Positions 16,408-24,877 of a stretch of 64,000 nucleotides of DNA are shown here, piece after piece. Position numbers and translations under genes: made by a program. The notes under the pieces were generated by a model, which ran no database searches, was not told the DNA's origin, and worked only from the letters and a program-made list of their open reading frames with translations. The DNA is from Saccharopolyspora indica. Its GTDB lineage: Bacteria; Actinomycetota; Actinomycetes; Mycobacteriales; Pseudonocardiaceae. The stretch's first letter is position 1, and every line of letters begins with the position of its first letter. Location of the stretch: assembly GCF_027853965.1 (NCBI RefSeq), contig NZ_JAQGLB010000004.1:1-64000 (forward strand), read 5' to 3'.

Positions 16408-16986
16408 GTGGCAGCCGGTCTCGCACCTACGCAGGGCGCACTACGCGTCCTGCGCGGCGCTGCCCTGGCCACCACATCGGCGTCACTGTCCGTAGCCGCT
16501 CACGCGGCTGCGGGCGGGTCATTACCCGATCTGGGTTCGACCGTTGTGATCACCGTCCTCCTGGCCGGCGCCGGTGTGGCACTCGCTGATCGCAAGCGCG
16601 GGTCGTGGGGCATTCTAGGGGCACTCGGCGTCAGCCAGCTGTCACTTCACGTATTTCTCCAGCTCGTGGCGTCCCACCAGGACGGACCGGATGCCATCGG
16701 CATGCCGTTCTCGCCCCTGGCGATGACCCTCGGTCACCTCGGCGCCGTCCTGGTGACCGGACTGCTGATGGCCCGGGCGGAGCGTGCACTCTTCGTAGTC
16801 GCACGCCTGCTCCGTTCGATTCTGCCGAGGCGCCCGCGGTCGCTACCCGCAGTGACCGAACCGCCCACGGTGTGCGTCCCGGCGATCACGGTGCGTCCCC
16901 TGGCGCACCTGCTCTACCAACGCATCCACGCCCGTCGCGGGCCCCCGGAATCTCCTGCCCAAGATCAGGTGGAATTCGCCGCCTGA
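16408..16986 (+). CDS. Membrane protein of the copper-gene neighbourhood
   Basis: 192 aa with about four hydrophobic helices (for example TVVITVLLAGAGVAL and LGHLGAVLVTGLLMA). A His- and Gln-containing helix (LSLHVFLQLVASHQ) is followed by a basic C-terminal tail. It starts with GTG 16408. I do not know its function. It precedes the YcnI and CopC genes in the same direction with a 69-bp gap. Similar four-helix proteins often sit beside YcnI/CopC in actinobacteria, so a link with copper handling is possible. Confidence 0.7.
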   Translation: MAAGLAPTQGALRVLRGAALATTSASLSVAAHAAAGGSLPDLGSTVVITVLLAGAGVALADRKRGSWGILGALGVSQLSLHVFLQLVASHQDGPDAIGMPFSPLAMTLGHLGAVLVTGLLMARAERALFVVARLLRSILPRRPRSLPAVTEPPTVCVPAITVRPLAHLLYQRIHARRGPPESPAQDQVEFAA

Positions 16987-17055
16987 TCGTTGTCGATCTG
17001 TCATTTTTCCGATCATCGGCTCGATGACCGATATTCCAGGAGATTCCAAGTAAAC

Positions 17056-17781
17056 ATGTCGACAAAACGATTCGCGGTCCGATCCGCGGCCCTGACGGCT
17101 GCCTGCGGGATCACCGCGCTGCTCGGCGCTGCTCCCGCGTTCGCCCACGTCAGCGCGCAGCCGGGTGAGGCGGCCAAGGGCGGCCACGCCAAGGTCGCCT
17201 TCCGGGTGCCGAACGAGCGGCCGAACGCCTCGACCGTGCAGATCAAGGTCACCTTCCCCGAGGACCAGCCGCTGAGCTCGGTGCGCACCAAGCCGATGCC
17301 GGGCTGGACCGCGCAGGTCGAGCGGGTCCAGATCGCCCCGGTCCAGGTGGCAGGCTCCGAGGTCAGGGAAGCGGTGCGCAGCATCACGTGGACCGCGCAG
17401 CCGGGCAACCGGATCGGGCCGAACGAGTTCAACGAGTTCGAGGCCACCCTCGGTGCGCTCCCGGACAACGTGGACTCCTTCGCCATGCCCACCACCCAGA
17501 CCTACGACAACGGCGAGGTCGTGAACTGGGACCAGCCCACGCCGCCGAACGGCGAGGAGCCGGAGCACCCGGCACCGACGCTCAAGCTGGTCGAGGACGC
17601 CGAAGGCGGCCACTCGCACGGCGGTGCGGAGGAGCAGCCAGCGGCGGCCGGAGCCGGTGACGACACGGCCCGCTGGCTCGGCGGCGCCGGACTGCTCGTC
17701 GGCGCGCTGGGTGTCGGCATCGGGGCCGGGGCCCTGGCCCGCAGCCGCAACGCCGCACCGACCGGGAAGGACGAGTCGTGA
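17056..17781 (+). CDS. ycnI: YcnI family copper-associated exported protein
   Basis: 241 aa. A signal peptide with cleavage after AFA exposes the N-terminal histidine (HVSAQPGEA), the copper-binding residue of YcnI (DUF1775) proteins. The cupredoxin-like domain follows to about residue 165, with conserved GWT and NEFNEFE segments. A His-rich linker (EGGHSHGG) and a C-terminal membrane helix anchor it on the outer face. ATG 17056 is preceded by AGGAGA at a rather long spacing. The GTGA overlap with copC supports one transcript. Confidence 0.9.
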   Translation: MSTKRFAVRSAALTAACGITALLGAAPAFAHVSAQPGEAAKGGHAKVAFRVPNERPNASTVQIKVTFPEDQPLSSVRTKPMPGWTAQVERVQIAPVQVAGSEVREAVRSITWTAQPGNRIGPNEFNEFEATLGALPDNVDSFAMPTTQTYDNGEVVNWDQPTPPNGEEPEHPAPTLKLVEDAEGGHSHGGAEEQPAAAGAGDDTARWLGGAGLLVGALGVGIGAGALARSRNAAPTGKDES

Positions 17782-18308
17782 AGCGAATGATCGCAGTCGC
17801 AGCGCTGGCCGTGGCCGCGCTGCTCGGCGGCGCGGGCACCGCGCTCGCGCACAACGTGCTGGTCAGCAGCGACCCGGCGGACGGCGCGAAGCTGTCGGCC
17901 GGACCGAGCGAGATCCGGCTGACGTTCGACCAGCCGGTCCGCTCCGGTGAGGGCTACAACACGGTGAACGTGGTCGGCCCCGACGGGACGTACTGGACCG
18001 ACGGCGAGGTCCGCGTCGAGGGCAACTCGGTGACCGCCCCGGTCCGCGAGCTCGGCCCGGCGGGCACCTACACGGTCGGCTACCGGATCCTGTCCAACGA
18101 CGGCCACCCCGTCCCGGGCAAGGTCACCTTCGAGCTGACCCAGGCGGGCAACGGCACGCCGGCCGAGCCGCCGCAGAACGCGGACCAGCCTGCCGAGCAG
18201 GCGGGCGAGTCCGGCGGGATGCCGATCTGGCCCTGGATCGTCGGCGCGGTGGTCCTGGTGGGCCTCGGCCTGGTCCTGGCCCTCCGCCTCGGCAAGCCGA
18301 AGGCCTGA
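17778..18308 (+). CDS. copC: Copper resistance protein CopC
   Basis: 176 aa. A signal peptide ends in ALA and leaves His as the first mature residue (HNVLVSSDPADG), the N-terminal copper ligand of CopC. The second ligand region is SNDGHPVPGKVTF. The beta-barrel domain is about 95 residues. A Pro/Gln/Glu-rich linker and one C-terminal membrane helix (WIVGAVVLVGLGLVLAL) anchor it. GTG 17778 overlaps the YcnI stop as GTGA. There is no fused CopD domain. The genes likely act in copper delivery or tolerance at the membrane. Confidence 0.92.
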   Translation: MKRMIAVAALAVAALLGGAGTALAHNVLVSSDPADGAKLSAGPSEIRLTFDQPVRSGEGYNTVNVVGPDGTYWTDGEVRVEGNSVTAPVRELGPAGTYTVGYRILSNDGHPVPGKVTFELTQAGNGTPAEPPQNADQPAEQAGESGGMPIWPWIVGAVVLVGLGLVLALRLGKPKA

Positions 18309-18327
18309 TCACCAGATCAGTTGAAGA

Positions 18328-18374
18328 GTGAAGGGCACCTTTCGCCAAGTAAGCGGGCGAAAGGTGCCCTTCAC
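18328..18374 (+). terminator. Terminator between copC and the DUF397 gene
   Basis: Stem GTGAAGGGCACCTTTCGCC / GGCGAAAGGTGCCCTTCAC, 19 bp perfect, with a 9-nt loop. It lies between two convergent genes and can serve both. A looser relative of the same arm sequence occurs at 60124-60170. Confidence 0.9.
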
Positions 18375-18379
18375 CTCGT

Positions 18380-18580
18380 TCAGCCGTCGAACCTGCCGGA
18401 CTTGAGCGCGGTGATGAACGCCGACCACTGGGGTGTCGTCGTCGTGAAGTGACCGGCGGCGCGGTTCTTCGTGTCGCGGACAGCGGCTCCGCCGTCGACG
18501 CGGCCGACCTCGACGCAGTTGGTCTCCTGGTTGCTCCGACTCGACTTCCGCCAGCCGACCGGGGCCTGCGATAACGTCAT
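18380..18580 (-). CDS. DUF397 domain protein
   Basis: 66 aa, the standard length. The conserved core is WRKSSRSNQETNCVEV near the N-terminus, then VRDTKNR and a final WSAFITALKSGRFDG. In Streptomyces such small proteins act as partners (often anti-activators) of the neighbouring XRE regulator. ATG 18580 overlaps the regulator's stop as ATGA, so the two are translated together. Confidence 0.9.
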   Translation of the reverse strand: MTLSQAPVGWRKSSRSNQETNCVEVGRVDGGAAVRDTKNRAAGHFTTTTPQWSAFITALKSGRFDG

Positions 18581-19434
18581 TTGGGCGTCTCCTCCTGGTT
18601 GATGACGCTGGCGATCAACTCGGCGGTGTCCTCCGGGCTCATCGCCGCCTGCTCGACAGCTTCCCGTGCAGAGACAAACGCTTTCACATCTGCCTCGTCC
18701 CTGAGAAATGCCGATGACCTGTGGTGCTCCAGATGCACCACAGGCGCAGCTTTGGCGAACTCCAGGAGGACGAAAGGCCCGACATGCGCGGGTGTCCATC
18801 CTGCCGAACGCGGAACGACCCGGATCTCAACGTTGTCCCGCTCGCCCATCTCCAAGAGGAACTGAAGTTGGTCGATCATCACGTAGCGGCCGCCGATCGA
18901 CTGGTGCAACGCGGATTCCAGCATGTAGGCCGCGAATCGAACCGAGCCGCGTTTGCGGATGATCAGGTCACGGCGGCCGAGCCGCATCATCACCCGCTTG
19001 TCCGTCTCCGCGTTGGGCATCCCGGTGCTCATGATCGCCCGCGCGTAGTCAGCGGTTTGCAGCAATCCAGGAACGACGATCGGCGATACATCGGTCATCG
19101 CGATGGCCATCCGCTCGAACTCCAGCAGCGCGGCCAGCTGATCTGCTTCGCCGGTGCTGCCGACCGACACCGTGTTCGGTGGTTCTGAGGCTGCTTCTCT
19201 GGTCAGCCTCATCAGGCGTTCCCGGGTTGTGCCGTTGATGCCGAGCACTGCGCAGAGGGCCGATACCGATTCCGTCGACGGGACTCGCTGGCCCAGCTCC
19301 CAGCGCACCACGACGGAATGGGACACGTCGAGCTTCGTCGCGAGCTCGCGGAGCCCGAATCCGGCGGTGGTTCGTGCATCCCGGAGTTCTGCTCCGAGGA
19401 CGTAAGCACGCGGCGCAAGAGTGGTCTCGGTCAT
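18577..19434 (-). CDS. XRE family regulator with DUF5753 domain
   Basis: 285 aa. A lambda-repressor-like helix-turn-helix lies at about residues 15-65 (LRELATKLDVSHSVVVRWE). The DUF5753 ligand- or partner-binding domain typical of actinobacterial regulators follows, including PGLLQTADYARA. It forms a two-gene unit with the DUF397 protein. ATG 19434 is chosen because the upstream extension looks non-coding. A possible -10 box TAATGT ends 7 nt before the ATG, which would give a leaderless message, but I see no -35 at proper spacing. Targets are unknown. Confidence 0.9.
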   Translation of the reverse strand: MTETTLAPRAYVLGAELRDARTTAGFGLRELATKLDVSHSVVVRWELGQRVPSTESVSALCAVLGINGTTRERLMRLTREAASEPPNTVSVGSTGEADQLAALLEFERMAIAMTDVSPIVVPGLLQTADYARAIMSTGMPNAETDKRVMMRLGRRDLIIRKRGSVRFAAYMLESALHQSIGGRYVMIDQLQFLLEMGERDNVEIRVVPRSAGWTPAHVGPFVLLEFAKAAPVVHLEHHRSSAFLRDEADVKAFVSAREAVEQAAMSPEDTAELIASVINQEETPK

Positions 19435-19568
19435 GCACCAGACATTAGCCACTCTGACGTGCACTGTCGTCAATCGATCAGGCGATTGTCGGCCATAAAT
19501 CAGACCGAAATTATTGGTCTCGCAGAAATCGAGACCACAGGACCACGTAGGTCGCAGGAGGGTGAGCA

Positions 19569-19826
19569 ATGCCGAATGTTCCGCCCGGACGCGAGAAGAA
19601 GTACCGCCCGCACCCGTTCAGCTGGGTTCCCGCCGAGGGTCAGCGGCACGCCAGCAGCGACCAGCGTCCCGCCGGAGGTTGGCCCGACGATACCGAGGTC
19701 ACGACCTTGTGCAGCCAGCAGGTTCGTGCCGCGACCGGTGATCTGGCCTGGCTCTGGCCGACGTGCGCCGCCTGCAACACCGAAGCGCGCAAACTCGCCG
19801 GTTTCCCCGCAGCAGGCCTGCGATGA
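19569..19826 (+). CDS. Small zinc-finger protein of the XRE/DUF397 cassette
   Basis: 85 aa. The pattern FSWVPAEGQRHAS followed by TLCSQQV and WPTCAACNTEA gives one His and several Cys ligands, as in the actinobacterial family labelled only 'zinc finger protein'. These genes recur beside XRE/DUF397 regulators, divergently transcribed, as here. AGGAGGGTGAGCA precedes ATG 19569. Biochemical function unknown; metal binding is inferred from the ligands. Confidence 0.75.
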   Translation: MPNVPPGREKKYRPHPFSWVPAEGQRHASSDQRPAGGWPDDTEVTTLCSQQVRAATGDLAWLWPTCAACNTEARKLAGFPAAGLR

Positions 19827-20035
19827 CCAGCCGCCACATCCGGATCGCCCGGCTGGCGCGGACAGCGGTGCTGATGCTCGGCTACGCGGCCGACGACATC
19901 GAACGCGGCTTCTGGAGCGACGCCGAACTGCACAAGCTCGCCGACGGACTCGACACGCTGGTCACCGCTCTGCGCGGCAATGACCAAGGCGCCCAAGGAC
20001 TTCTCGTCATCAACGTGGAAAGGCTCGACACATGA
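19823..20035 (+). CDS. Small conserved protein, cassette member 2
   Basis: 70 aa, helical (about LARTAVLMLGYAADDIERGF and ELHKLADGLDTLVTAL), with no catalytic motif. ATG 19823 overlaps the previous stop codon as ATGA, a strong sign that it is translated. I do not recognise the family. It belongs to a three-gene operon with the zinc-finger protein. Confidence 0.7.
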   Translation: MTSRHIRIARLARTAVLMLGYAADDIERGFWSDAELHKLADGLDTLVTALRGNDQGAQGLLVINVERLDT

Positions 20036-20319
20036 CCATCCCGATGATCACCGCAACCATCGCCGCTGTTCTGGTCGCTTTCTTCGTTGTCCACCGGGCT
20101 TATTGCTACCGGCTTCAGCACGCCGGGGGTGGGGATGGGGCGCTGACCGTTCGGTATCTGATCGAGCGGGTCGAGGCCGAGACCAGTGGTGGTCGGCATT
20201 GTTTGCGCGAGCCCGACTCCGGTGGGCGTGGTTCTCCTGACGAGGATGCGCCGACGAGCGAGTTCCGGCGGAATTCCCAGGTGTTGCAGCGGGTTCACGC
20301 TGGGCTTCAGCGGCTTTAG
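20032..20319 (+). CDS. Small membrane-anchored protein, cassette member 3
   Basis: 95 aa. An N-terminal membrane helix (ITATIAAVLVAFFVVHRAY) is followed by a charged cytoplasmic part. ATG 20032 overlaps the previous stop as ATGA. Unknown family. Third gene of the cassette, followed by a terminator hairpin. Confidence 0.65.
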   Translation: MTIPMITATIAAVLVAFFVVHRAYCYRLQHAGGGDGALTVRYLIERVEAETSGGRHCLREPDSGGRGSPDEDAPTSEFRRNSQVLQRVHAGLQRL

Positions 20320-20322
20320 ACC

Positions 20323-20363
20323 CGGTCCCGGCTGTTCTGCCCCCGACCAGGCAGCCGGGACCG
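20323..20363 (+). terminator. Terminator of the zinc-finger cassette
   Basis: Perfect 12-bp stem CGGTCCCGGCTG / CAGCCGGGACCG with a 17-nt loop, starting 4 bp past the stop codon. Confidence 0.8.
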
Positions 20364-20513
20364 CCCTTCTCGCAAGGCAATCCGCGCTTTCGCGACGCGG
20401 ATCCATGGCGCGGGCGGGAGTTCCCCTCCCTGCTCCTGCTCGCAGCGGTGCCCCGCGGTCCTCCCCCGGCCGCGGGGCGCTGCGCTTCCCGGCTCGTTTC
20501 TGCTGGTCAAGTG

Positions 20514-20557
20514 CCGTGAGTGGTTTGGGGTGTTATAGCGCCCCAAAACACTCACGG
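20514..20557. repeat. CCGTGAG-type hairpin repeat, best copy
   Basis: Arms CCGTGAGTGGTTTGGGG (20514-20530) and CCCCAAAACACTCACGG (20541-20557) pair around TGTTATAGCG. CTGGTCA precedes it. It lies 20 bp past the stop codon of the 862-aa HAD/isocyanide-synthase-like gene and could terminate it. Relatives are at 119, 4748 and, more diverged, 40068. Confidence 0.8.
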
Positions 20558-20576
20558 GAGCTTGGACGACTGAACC

Positions 20577-23165
20577 TCACTTGGGGCGGAGGCGAGTGCC
20601 CGAGAGGAGGCGCTCGGTCGGGCGGCCTGCGGGGGTCAGCAGGTCTGGGGGGACCATCAGCCAGGGTTGGCGTAGGCCTCGGCGGGTTGGGGTTGCTGGG
20701 GCGTAGAGGGGGCGGAAGCCCTGGTCCACCAGGGATATCGCGTAGTCGACCGTTACCTGTTGGTGCTGGTTCAGGGCAGCTGTGCCGTGCCACGGCATCA
20801 CGCCTGAGCCGCCGATGGGGACGAAGCGGAGCCTGCCCGGGGTCGGGCGGATGGACAGGCTCATGCGGACGCCGTCCTGCCAGAGGACCTGGTAGTCGAG
20901 GTCGGCGTCCACGTGCTTGTTCGCCAGGTAGGTGGTGGTCTCGCGCCAGGCCGAGACCAGCAGGTCGGCGCGGGCGCTGCGGACCTCGGCCGGGGTCGAG
21001 CGGTCGGTCAGGTCGAAGGGGTCCGCGTAGATCCGCTGCGACCAGGCGAGCGGATCACCGCCGTGGCACGGGATGTCCACCGCGTGCAGGACCGACCGGA
21101 ACAGCTCGGCGAACCTCGGTTGGCCGGGGGCCGACGGGTCGCGGATGGCCGCTTCGGCCAGCACCGCTCGCGGATTCCGGAGGACGTCCAGGCCCGCGAA
21201 GGCCGCTTCGTACTTCTCGCGGTGCGCGAGCAGGAGTTCCGGGCGCTGGGTGCGGTCGCCGCAGGCCGGGTGCGCGTCGGCCGCGTCGTCGAAGTCCTCG
21301 ACCGACACCAGCTCCGCCGCGCCGGCCGCGGCCACCTGCCGGGCGAATTCGTCCTGGTAGGCCGCGCACCGGCCCGGTTCGCGGAACCGGAAGTGGCTGG
21401 CGTCGGTGAGCGCCCGGACGCGGACCCCGGGCGGGTGCACCTGCCGGACCGCCGCGTCCAGCTGCCGCAGCCGGACCAGCATCGCCAGCTCCGCCAGGTC
21501 GGGCAACCCGCCGAGCGCTTTGAGCCGGGAGCCGTCCTGTTTCAGCGACGGCCCCACCACGACGAACCTGATCGGCTCGCCCGCCTCGACCGGGCCGCGC
21601 AGATCCCGCTCCGCCGCCGCGAGCGGATAAGCCGACCTCGACGCGCCGAACGGCTTCGCGGTGATCACCTGCCACACCGCCCGGATCCGGTCGGCACCCG
21701 CGGCGATCGCCGAACCCAGCTTCCGGCCGCTGGTGACGGCTGCCGCCACCAGCGAATCGACGATCCGCGACTGCTCCGCACCGGTCAGCTCCGCGCCGTG
21801 GCCCCAGATCGTCGGGCGGCTGCTCAGCTCGCCGACCCGCAACCCGCTCAGCGAGGTCACGTGCGACAGCTGCGCCTCGCGGGCGTGACCGCGGCCGAGC
21901 GGGACCGGGTGCGGCAGCGACTCGAAGGTCTCGATGCCGTCGCCGGATTCGTCCGAGGTGAAGCCCGGCAGGCGGACCGGGATCACCAGGGCATCGGGGA
22001 ACGCGGTGCGCAGCGCGGCCCGGTTGGCCGCCGAGTCGTCGAACGCCGCGATGAGCTCGTAGCCGTGGAATTCCCGCAGCGCGGCCACCTTCTGCTCGGC
22101 GACGGGTCCGTCGCCGGAGGTGCGCAGGTCGAGGTGCCCGAGCCCGCAGCCGGTCAGGAACTCCGCCGTCGCCGCGCGCACCCGGTGCCTGCGGCCGGTC
22201 AGCCAGACCACCCGCGCGCCCGCCTGCTCCAGGTCGCGGACGTACCGCTTGATGCCCGGAGCGAGGGTGTCGGTCAGCAGCGCTTCGCCGTGCCACGCGA
22301 TGTTCCGGCGGTACTCGGCGTGCAGCGCGTCCCCGAGCCGCACACCGTTGCGCGCCAGGAACGGCTGCCAACCGGCCGGGTAGAGGCCCGGCAGCACAGC
22401 GGGATCGGCGAACTCGGCGATCCCGTGCGCCGCACCCACCTGCCGCAACGCCTCGCGGACCCGCCGCAGCGGCTGGACCGCGCAGAAGTCCAGGTCCACC
22501 GCCACCAGCGGACGCGGCAGCCCGCTCTCGCGGCGGCACCGCGCGCTGCGCTCGCGGACCGCCCGGAGCACCTGGTGCAGCACCTCGTGCTGGCCCGCTC
22601 CGACGACGTGCACGAACTCGCGCCACGGGTGGTCACCGGCCAGCAGCGCCGCGGTTTCCGCCGACAGGTTCCGCAATTCCTGCGAGACGACCTCGTCGAA
22701 CGCACCGCGGATCCGCTCCTGCTCGTCACCGGTGACCAGCACGCCGGCCGCCGCCAGCTCGGTCAGCCTGCCGTCCAGCGCGGCGATCGCCGCGGGCACC
22801 TCCGCGGCCGGGCGGACGCCCTCGAGCACGATCCGGCCGGTGGCCGACGACTCCGGCCCGAGTTCCACGCCCACCTCGCCCGCGGGCAGCACGCCCCTGG
22901 CCAGCAGGCCGCGGAAGGTGATCAGCAGCGGCCGCACGACGAACTCGGCGAGGTGGTCCCGCGCCGTCCAGTCTCCCGGCCGGCCGGCCACCAGCCGCTT
23001 CAACGCCAGCACGTCTCCTGGGAAGTCACTGCACACCAGATCACCCAGGGCGAGCCAGTCCTGCTGGGCGGGTGCGCAGTACAACCTCAGCAGCGCGTCG
23101 TCGGCCAGCGCGCTCCGCAACCCCGCGCGGAATTCCGGCATTTCTTCCGGACTGCACAAAATCAT
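20577..23165 (-). CDS. HAD / isocyanide synthase-like fusion protein (shorter paralogue)
   Basis: 862 aa, three parts. (1) Residues about 70-215 are a helical region with a weak likeness to the C-terminal part of IucA/IucC siderophore synthetases (VVRPLLITFRGLL, then ATGRIVLEGV). (2) Residues about 218-400 are a HAD-like domain with D224xD226 (VAVDLDFC), Thr323 (WLTGRR) and Asp376-Asp377 (AAFDDS), the HAD motif I, II and IV residues. (3) Residues about 530-840 match the PvcA/DIT1 isocyanide synthase family: Lys542, GGLPDLAEL (552-560), PPGVRVRALTD, and MPWHGT near the end. PvcA enzymes convert an amino acid carboxyl-side unit plus ribulose-5-phosphate to an isonitrile. No PvcB-type oxygenase is nearby. 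A paralogue lies at 30990-34409. ATG 23165 is assigned; ATG 23141 is possible. Confidence 0.75.
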   Translation of the reverse strand: MILCSPEEMPEFRAGLRSALADDALLRLYCAPAQQDWLALGDLVCSDFPGDVLALKRLVAGRPGDWTARDHLAEFVVRPLLITFRGLLARGVLPAGEVGVELGPESSATGRIVLEGVRPAAEVPAAIAALDGRLTELAAAGVLVTGDEQERIRGAFDEVVSQELRNLSAETAALLAGDHPWREFVHVVGAGQHEVLHQVLRAVRERSARCRRESGLPRPLVAVDLDFCAVQPLRRVREALRQVGAAHGIAEFADPAVLPGLYPAGWQPFLARNGVRLGDALHAEYRRNIAWHGEALLTDTLAPGIKRYVRDLEQAGARVVWLTGRRHRVRAATAEFLTGCGLGHLDLRTSGDGPVAEQKVAALREFHGYELIAAFDDSAANRAALRTAFPDALVIPVRLPGFTSDESGDGIETFESLPHPVPLGRGHAREAQLSHVTSLSGLRVGELSSRPTIWGHGAELTGAEQSRIVDSLVAAAVTSGRKLGSAIAAGADRIRAVWQVITAKPFGASRSAYPLAAAERDLRGPVEAGEPIRFVVVGPSLKQDGSRLKALGGLPDLAELAMLVRLRQLDAAVRQVHPPGVRVRALTDASHFRFREPGRCAAYQDEFARQVAAAGAAELVSVEDFDDAADAHPACGDRTQRPELLLAHREKYEAAFAGLDVLRNPRAVLAEAAIRDPSAPGQPRFAELFRSVLHAVDIPCHGGDPLAWSQRIYADPFDLTDRSTPAEVRSARADLLVSAWRETTTYLANKHVDADLDYQVLWQDGVRMSLSIRPTPGRLRFVPIGGSGVMPWHGTAALNQHQQVTVDYAISLVDQGFRPLYAPATPTRRGLRQPWLMVPPDLLTPAGRPTERLLSGTRLRPK

Positions 23166-23484
23166 CTCCCATCAAGGATTTTTCCGACCCCGGCGAGCGA
23201 ATTCGCCGGGATGCGACGAGAATTCGGCTGCGGTGCGCAGATCTCGGAAAGCAGTGGTGCTCATCACCGTTTCCGAGCACGACGCACCGCGGACCGTCCG
23301 AACGAACGGCGGGCACGGCAGATCGCCGCGATCGAGCCGGAAAACCGGCTCCTACCGGGGAAAACGCGCACTTCAGCCCGACCGAACTGCGCGCTGCGAT
23401 GGGTGAGGCACCGGGAAAAACCGCTGGTCGGAGGCGCGATTCGCCGAATCGTCAACGATGACGCGCCGAGCGCCGAGCGGTCAT
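23166..23484. other. Upstream region of the shorter fusion gene
   Basis: 319 bp, no gene. A hairpin (CCCGGCGA 23189-23196 / TCGCCGGG 23203-23210, loop GCGAAT) lies 24 bp upstream of the fusion-gene start on its transcribed strand. It is well placed to affect leader RNA, or it may simply be a symmetric site. Confidence 0.5.
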
Positions 23485-23814
23485 TCAGCGTCGGTGAGTT
23501 GCACCGACGCCCAGACCACCCGGTTCCTCCAGGCGGAGCAGCGCAGCGCGACCGCGCCGCTCCAGCTCCCGGCGGGTGATCCAGCCCTTCGCGTAGTGGC
23601 GGTAGTTCTGGGCGAGCAGCACCATTTCCGCGAGGTGGTCGGCGTGCCGTCGCCGGAGCTCCGCTGGCAGCAGCGGCAGCGAGGCGACCTGGGAGTCCAC
23701 CACGTCGTCGAGCACCCGGGCGGAGCGCAACGCGCGCGCCCGGCGCCAGCGCGGGGACAAGGCCCCCAGCAAGAACTCCGCGACCATCATCGACAACCCA
23801 CCCAGTTGCAACAC
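23485..23814 (-). CDS. Hypothetical 109-aa protein
   Basis: Helical, Arg- and Leu-rich protein (for example LPAELRRRHADHLAEMVLLA) with no motif I recognise. It could start at GTG 23814 or at ATG 23790 (MMVAEFLL). It lies between two same-direction genes. Amino-acid composition looks genuinely coding, with few improbable residues, but there is no homology argument from memory. Confidence 0.5.
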   Translation of the reverse strand: MLQLGGLSMMVAEFLLGALSPRWRRARALRSARVLDDVVDSQVASLPLLPAELRRRHADHLAEMVLLAQNYRHYAKGWITRRELERRGRAALLRLEEPGGLGVGATHRR

Positions 23815-23936
23815 CCTGACGGATCAGTTCCCTCGTATGGTTTACCCCTTCGGGTCAACGTCGTCACCAAGAATGACCAAAAGAGCACGGCAAGTGGTCT
23901 CAAGATCGCCCGTTCGGGTGTAGGGCTGTCCGGCGA

Positions 23937-24845
23937 TCAGCTGTACGGGGCCCACTGCGCGGCGAGGTCGCCGTCGCGCATCGTGCGCAGCCGCCGGTGC
24001 AGCTGCTCGCGGAGCCCAGGATTGCTGCGCACGATCGGCAGCACGCCGGTCGTGATCTTCAGCTCGCGCAGCTCCCGCAGCACCGGGAAGCCTTCCCACC
24101 CGGTGATGTCGAAGCCGTACGCGGCGGCCAGGTCCTCGTACCAGGACGGCGGGTGGCCCATCCGCAGCCTGCCGACCGCCAGCGGCGTCAGGTCCCACTC
24201 CGGCGGCCCGACGCACAACGAGTCCAGGTCGCACAGCAGCGGGCCGTCCGGACCGCCGATCACGTTGCCCAGGTGCGCGTCCGCGTGGATCACGCACTGC
24301 GGCAGCGGGAACCGCAGCTCGCCCAACCGCTCCTCGACGTGGTCGCAGCGCTGCTCCAGGAAGTACCGGTCCGCCGGGTCGATGTCCACCGCGTCGGTCA
24401 ACCGGCGCCGGATGTCGGCCATCGGCTGCCAGTCCAGGAACGTCGGCGACAGCGGCTTCGAGTGCATCAGCCGCAGCAGCGCACCCAGGTCCGCCCCGTC
24501 CGGCACCGGTCCCATCTCCGGCACGTACCGCCACAGCGTCGCCAGATGCTCCCCCACCTGGACCGGCTGCTCGAAACCGGGCAGCAACCGCACCGCGGGC
24601 ACGCCGTGCACCGCCAGCCAGCGCGCGGCGTCGACGGCGTTGAAAGCTCGGTAACCGAACGACGGGGAGAGCACCACGCGGACGATGACGGGATCGTCGC
24701 GGAGCAGGAACACCCCGTTGTTGATGAATCGGATCAGCCGCGCACCCCGCGGATCCAGTCCGACGGAGGCGCAGATCTCGGCCAGCGCCAAGCCCAGTTC
24801 AGGCGGGACTCGCTGGCCCTGTTCGACGTATGTCTGCATGCTCAT
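23937..24845 (-). CDS. Aminoglycoside phosphotransferase (APH) family kinase
   Basis: 302 aa, protein-kinase-like fold. The catalytic loop is VIHADAHLGNV and the metal-binding segment is LLCDLDSLCVGPPEWDL; both are conserved, so the enzyme should be active. APH-family proteins phosphorylate small hydroxylated molecules, and sequence does not say which; resistance is only one option. It is 32 bp downstream of the NsdA-like regulator and probably shares its transcript. ATG 24845 was chosen; no good ribosome-binding site is seen. Confidence 0.85.
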   Translation of the reverse strand: MSMQTYVEQGQRVPPELGLALAEICASVGLDPRGARLIRFINNGVFLLRDDPVIVRVVLSPSFGYRAFNAVDAARWLAVHGVPAVRLLPGFEQPVQVGEHLATLWRYVPEMGPVPDGADLGALLRLMHSKPLSPTFLDWQPMADIRRRLTDAVDIDPADRYFLEQRCDHVEERLGELRFPLPQCVIHADAHLGNVIGGPDGPLLCDLDSLCVGPPEWDLTPLAVGRLRMGHPPSWYEDLAAAYGFDITGWEGFPVLRELRELKITTGVLPIVRSNPGLREQLHRRLRTMRDGDLAAQWAPYS

Positions 24846-24877
24846 GGTGTTCGCACCGGCGCATCGATCCGGGCAGC

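Noticed and set aside
23937-24845. Specific aminoglycoside resistance gene
   Set aside because: Only family-level APH motifs are seen; these kinases act on many substrates, so a resistance label is unsupported.
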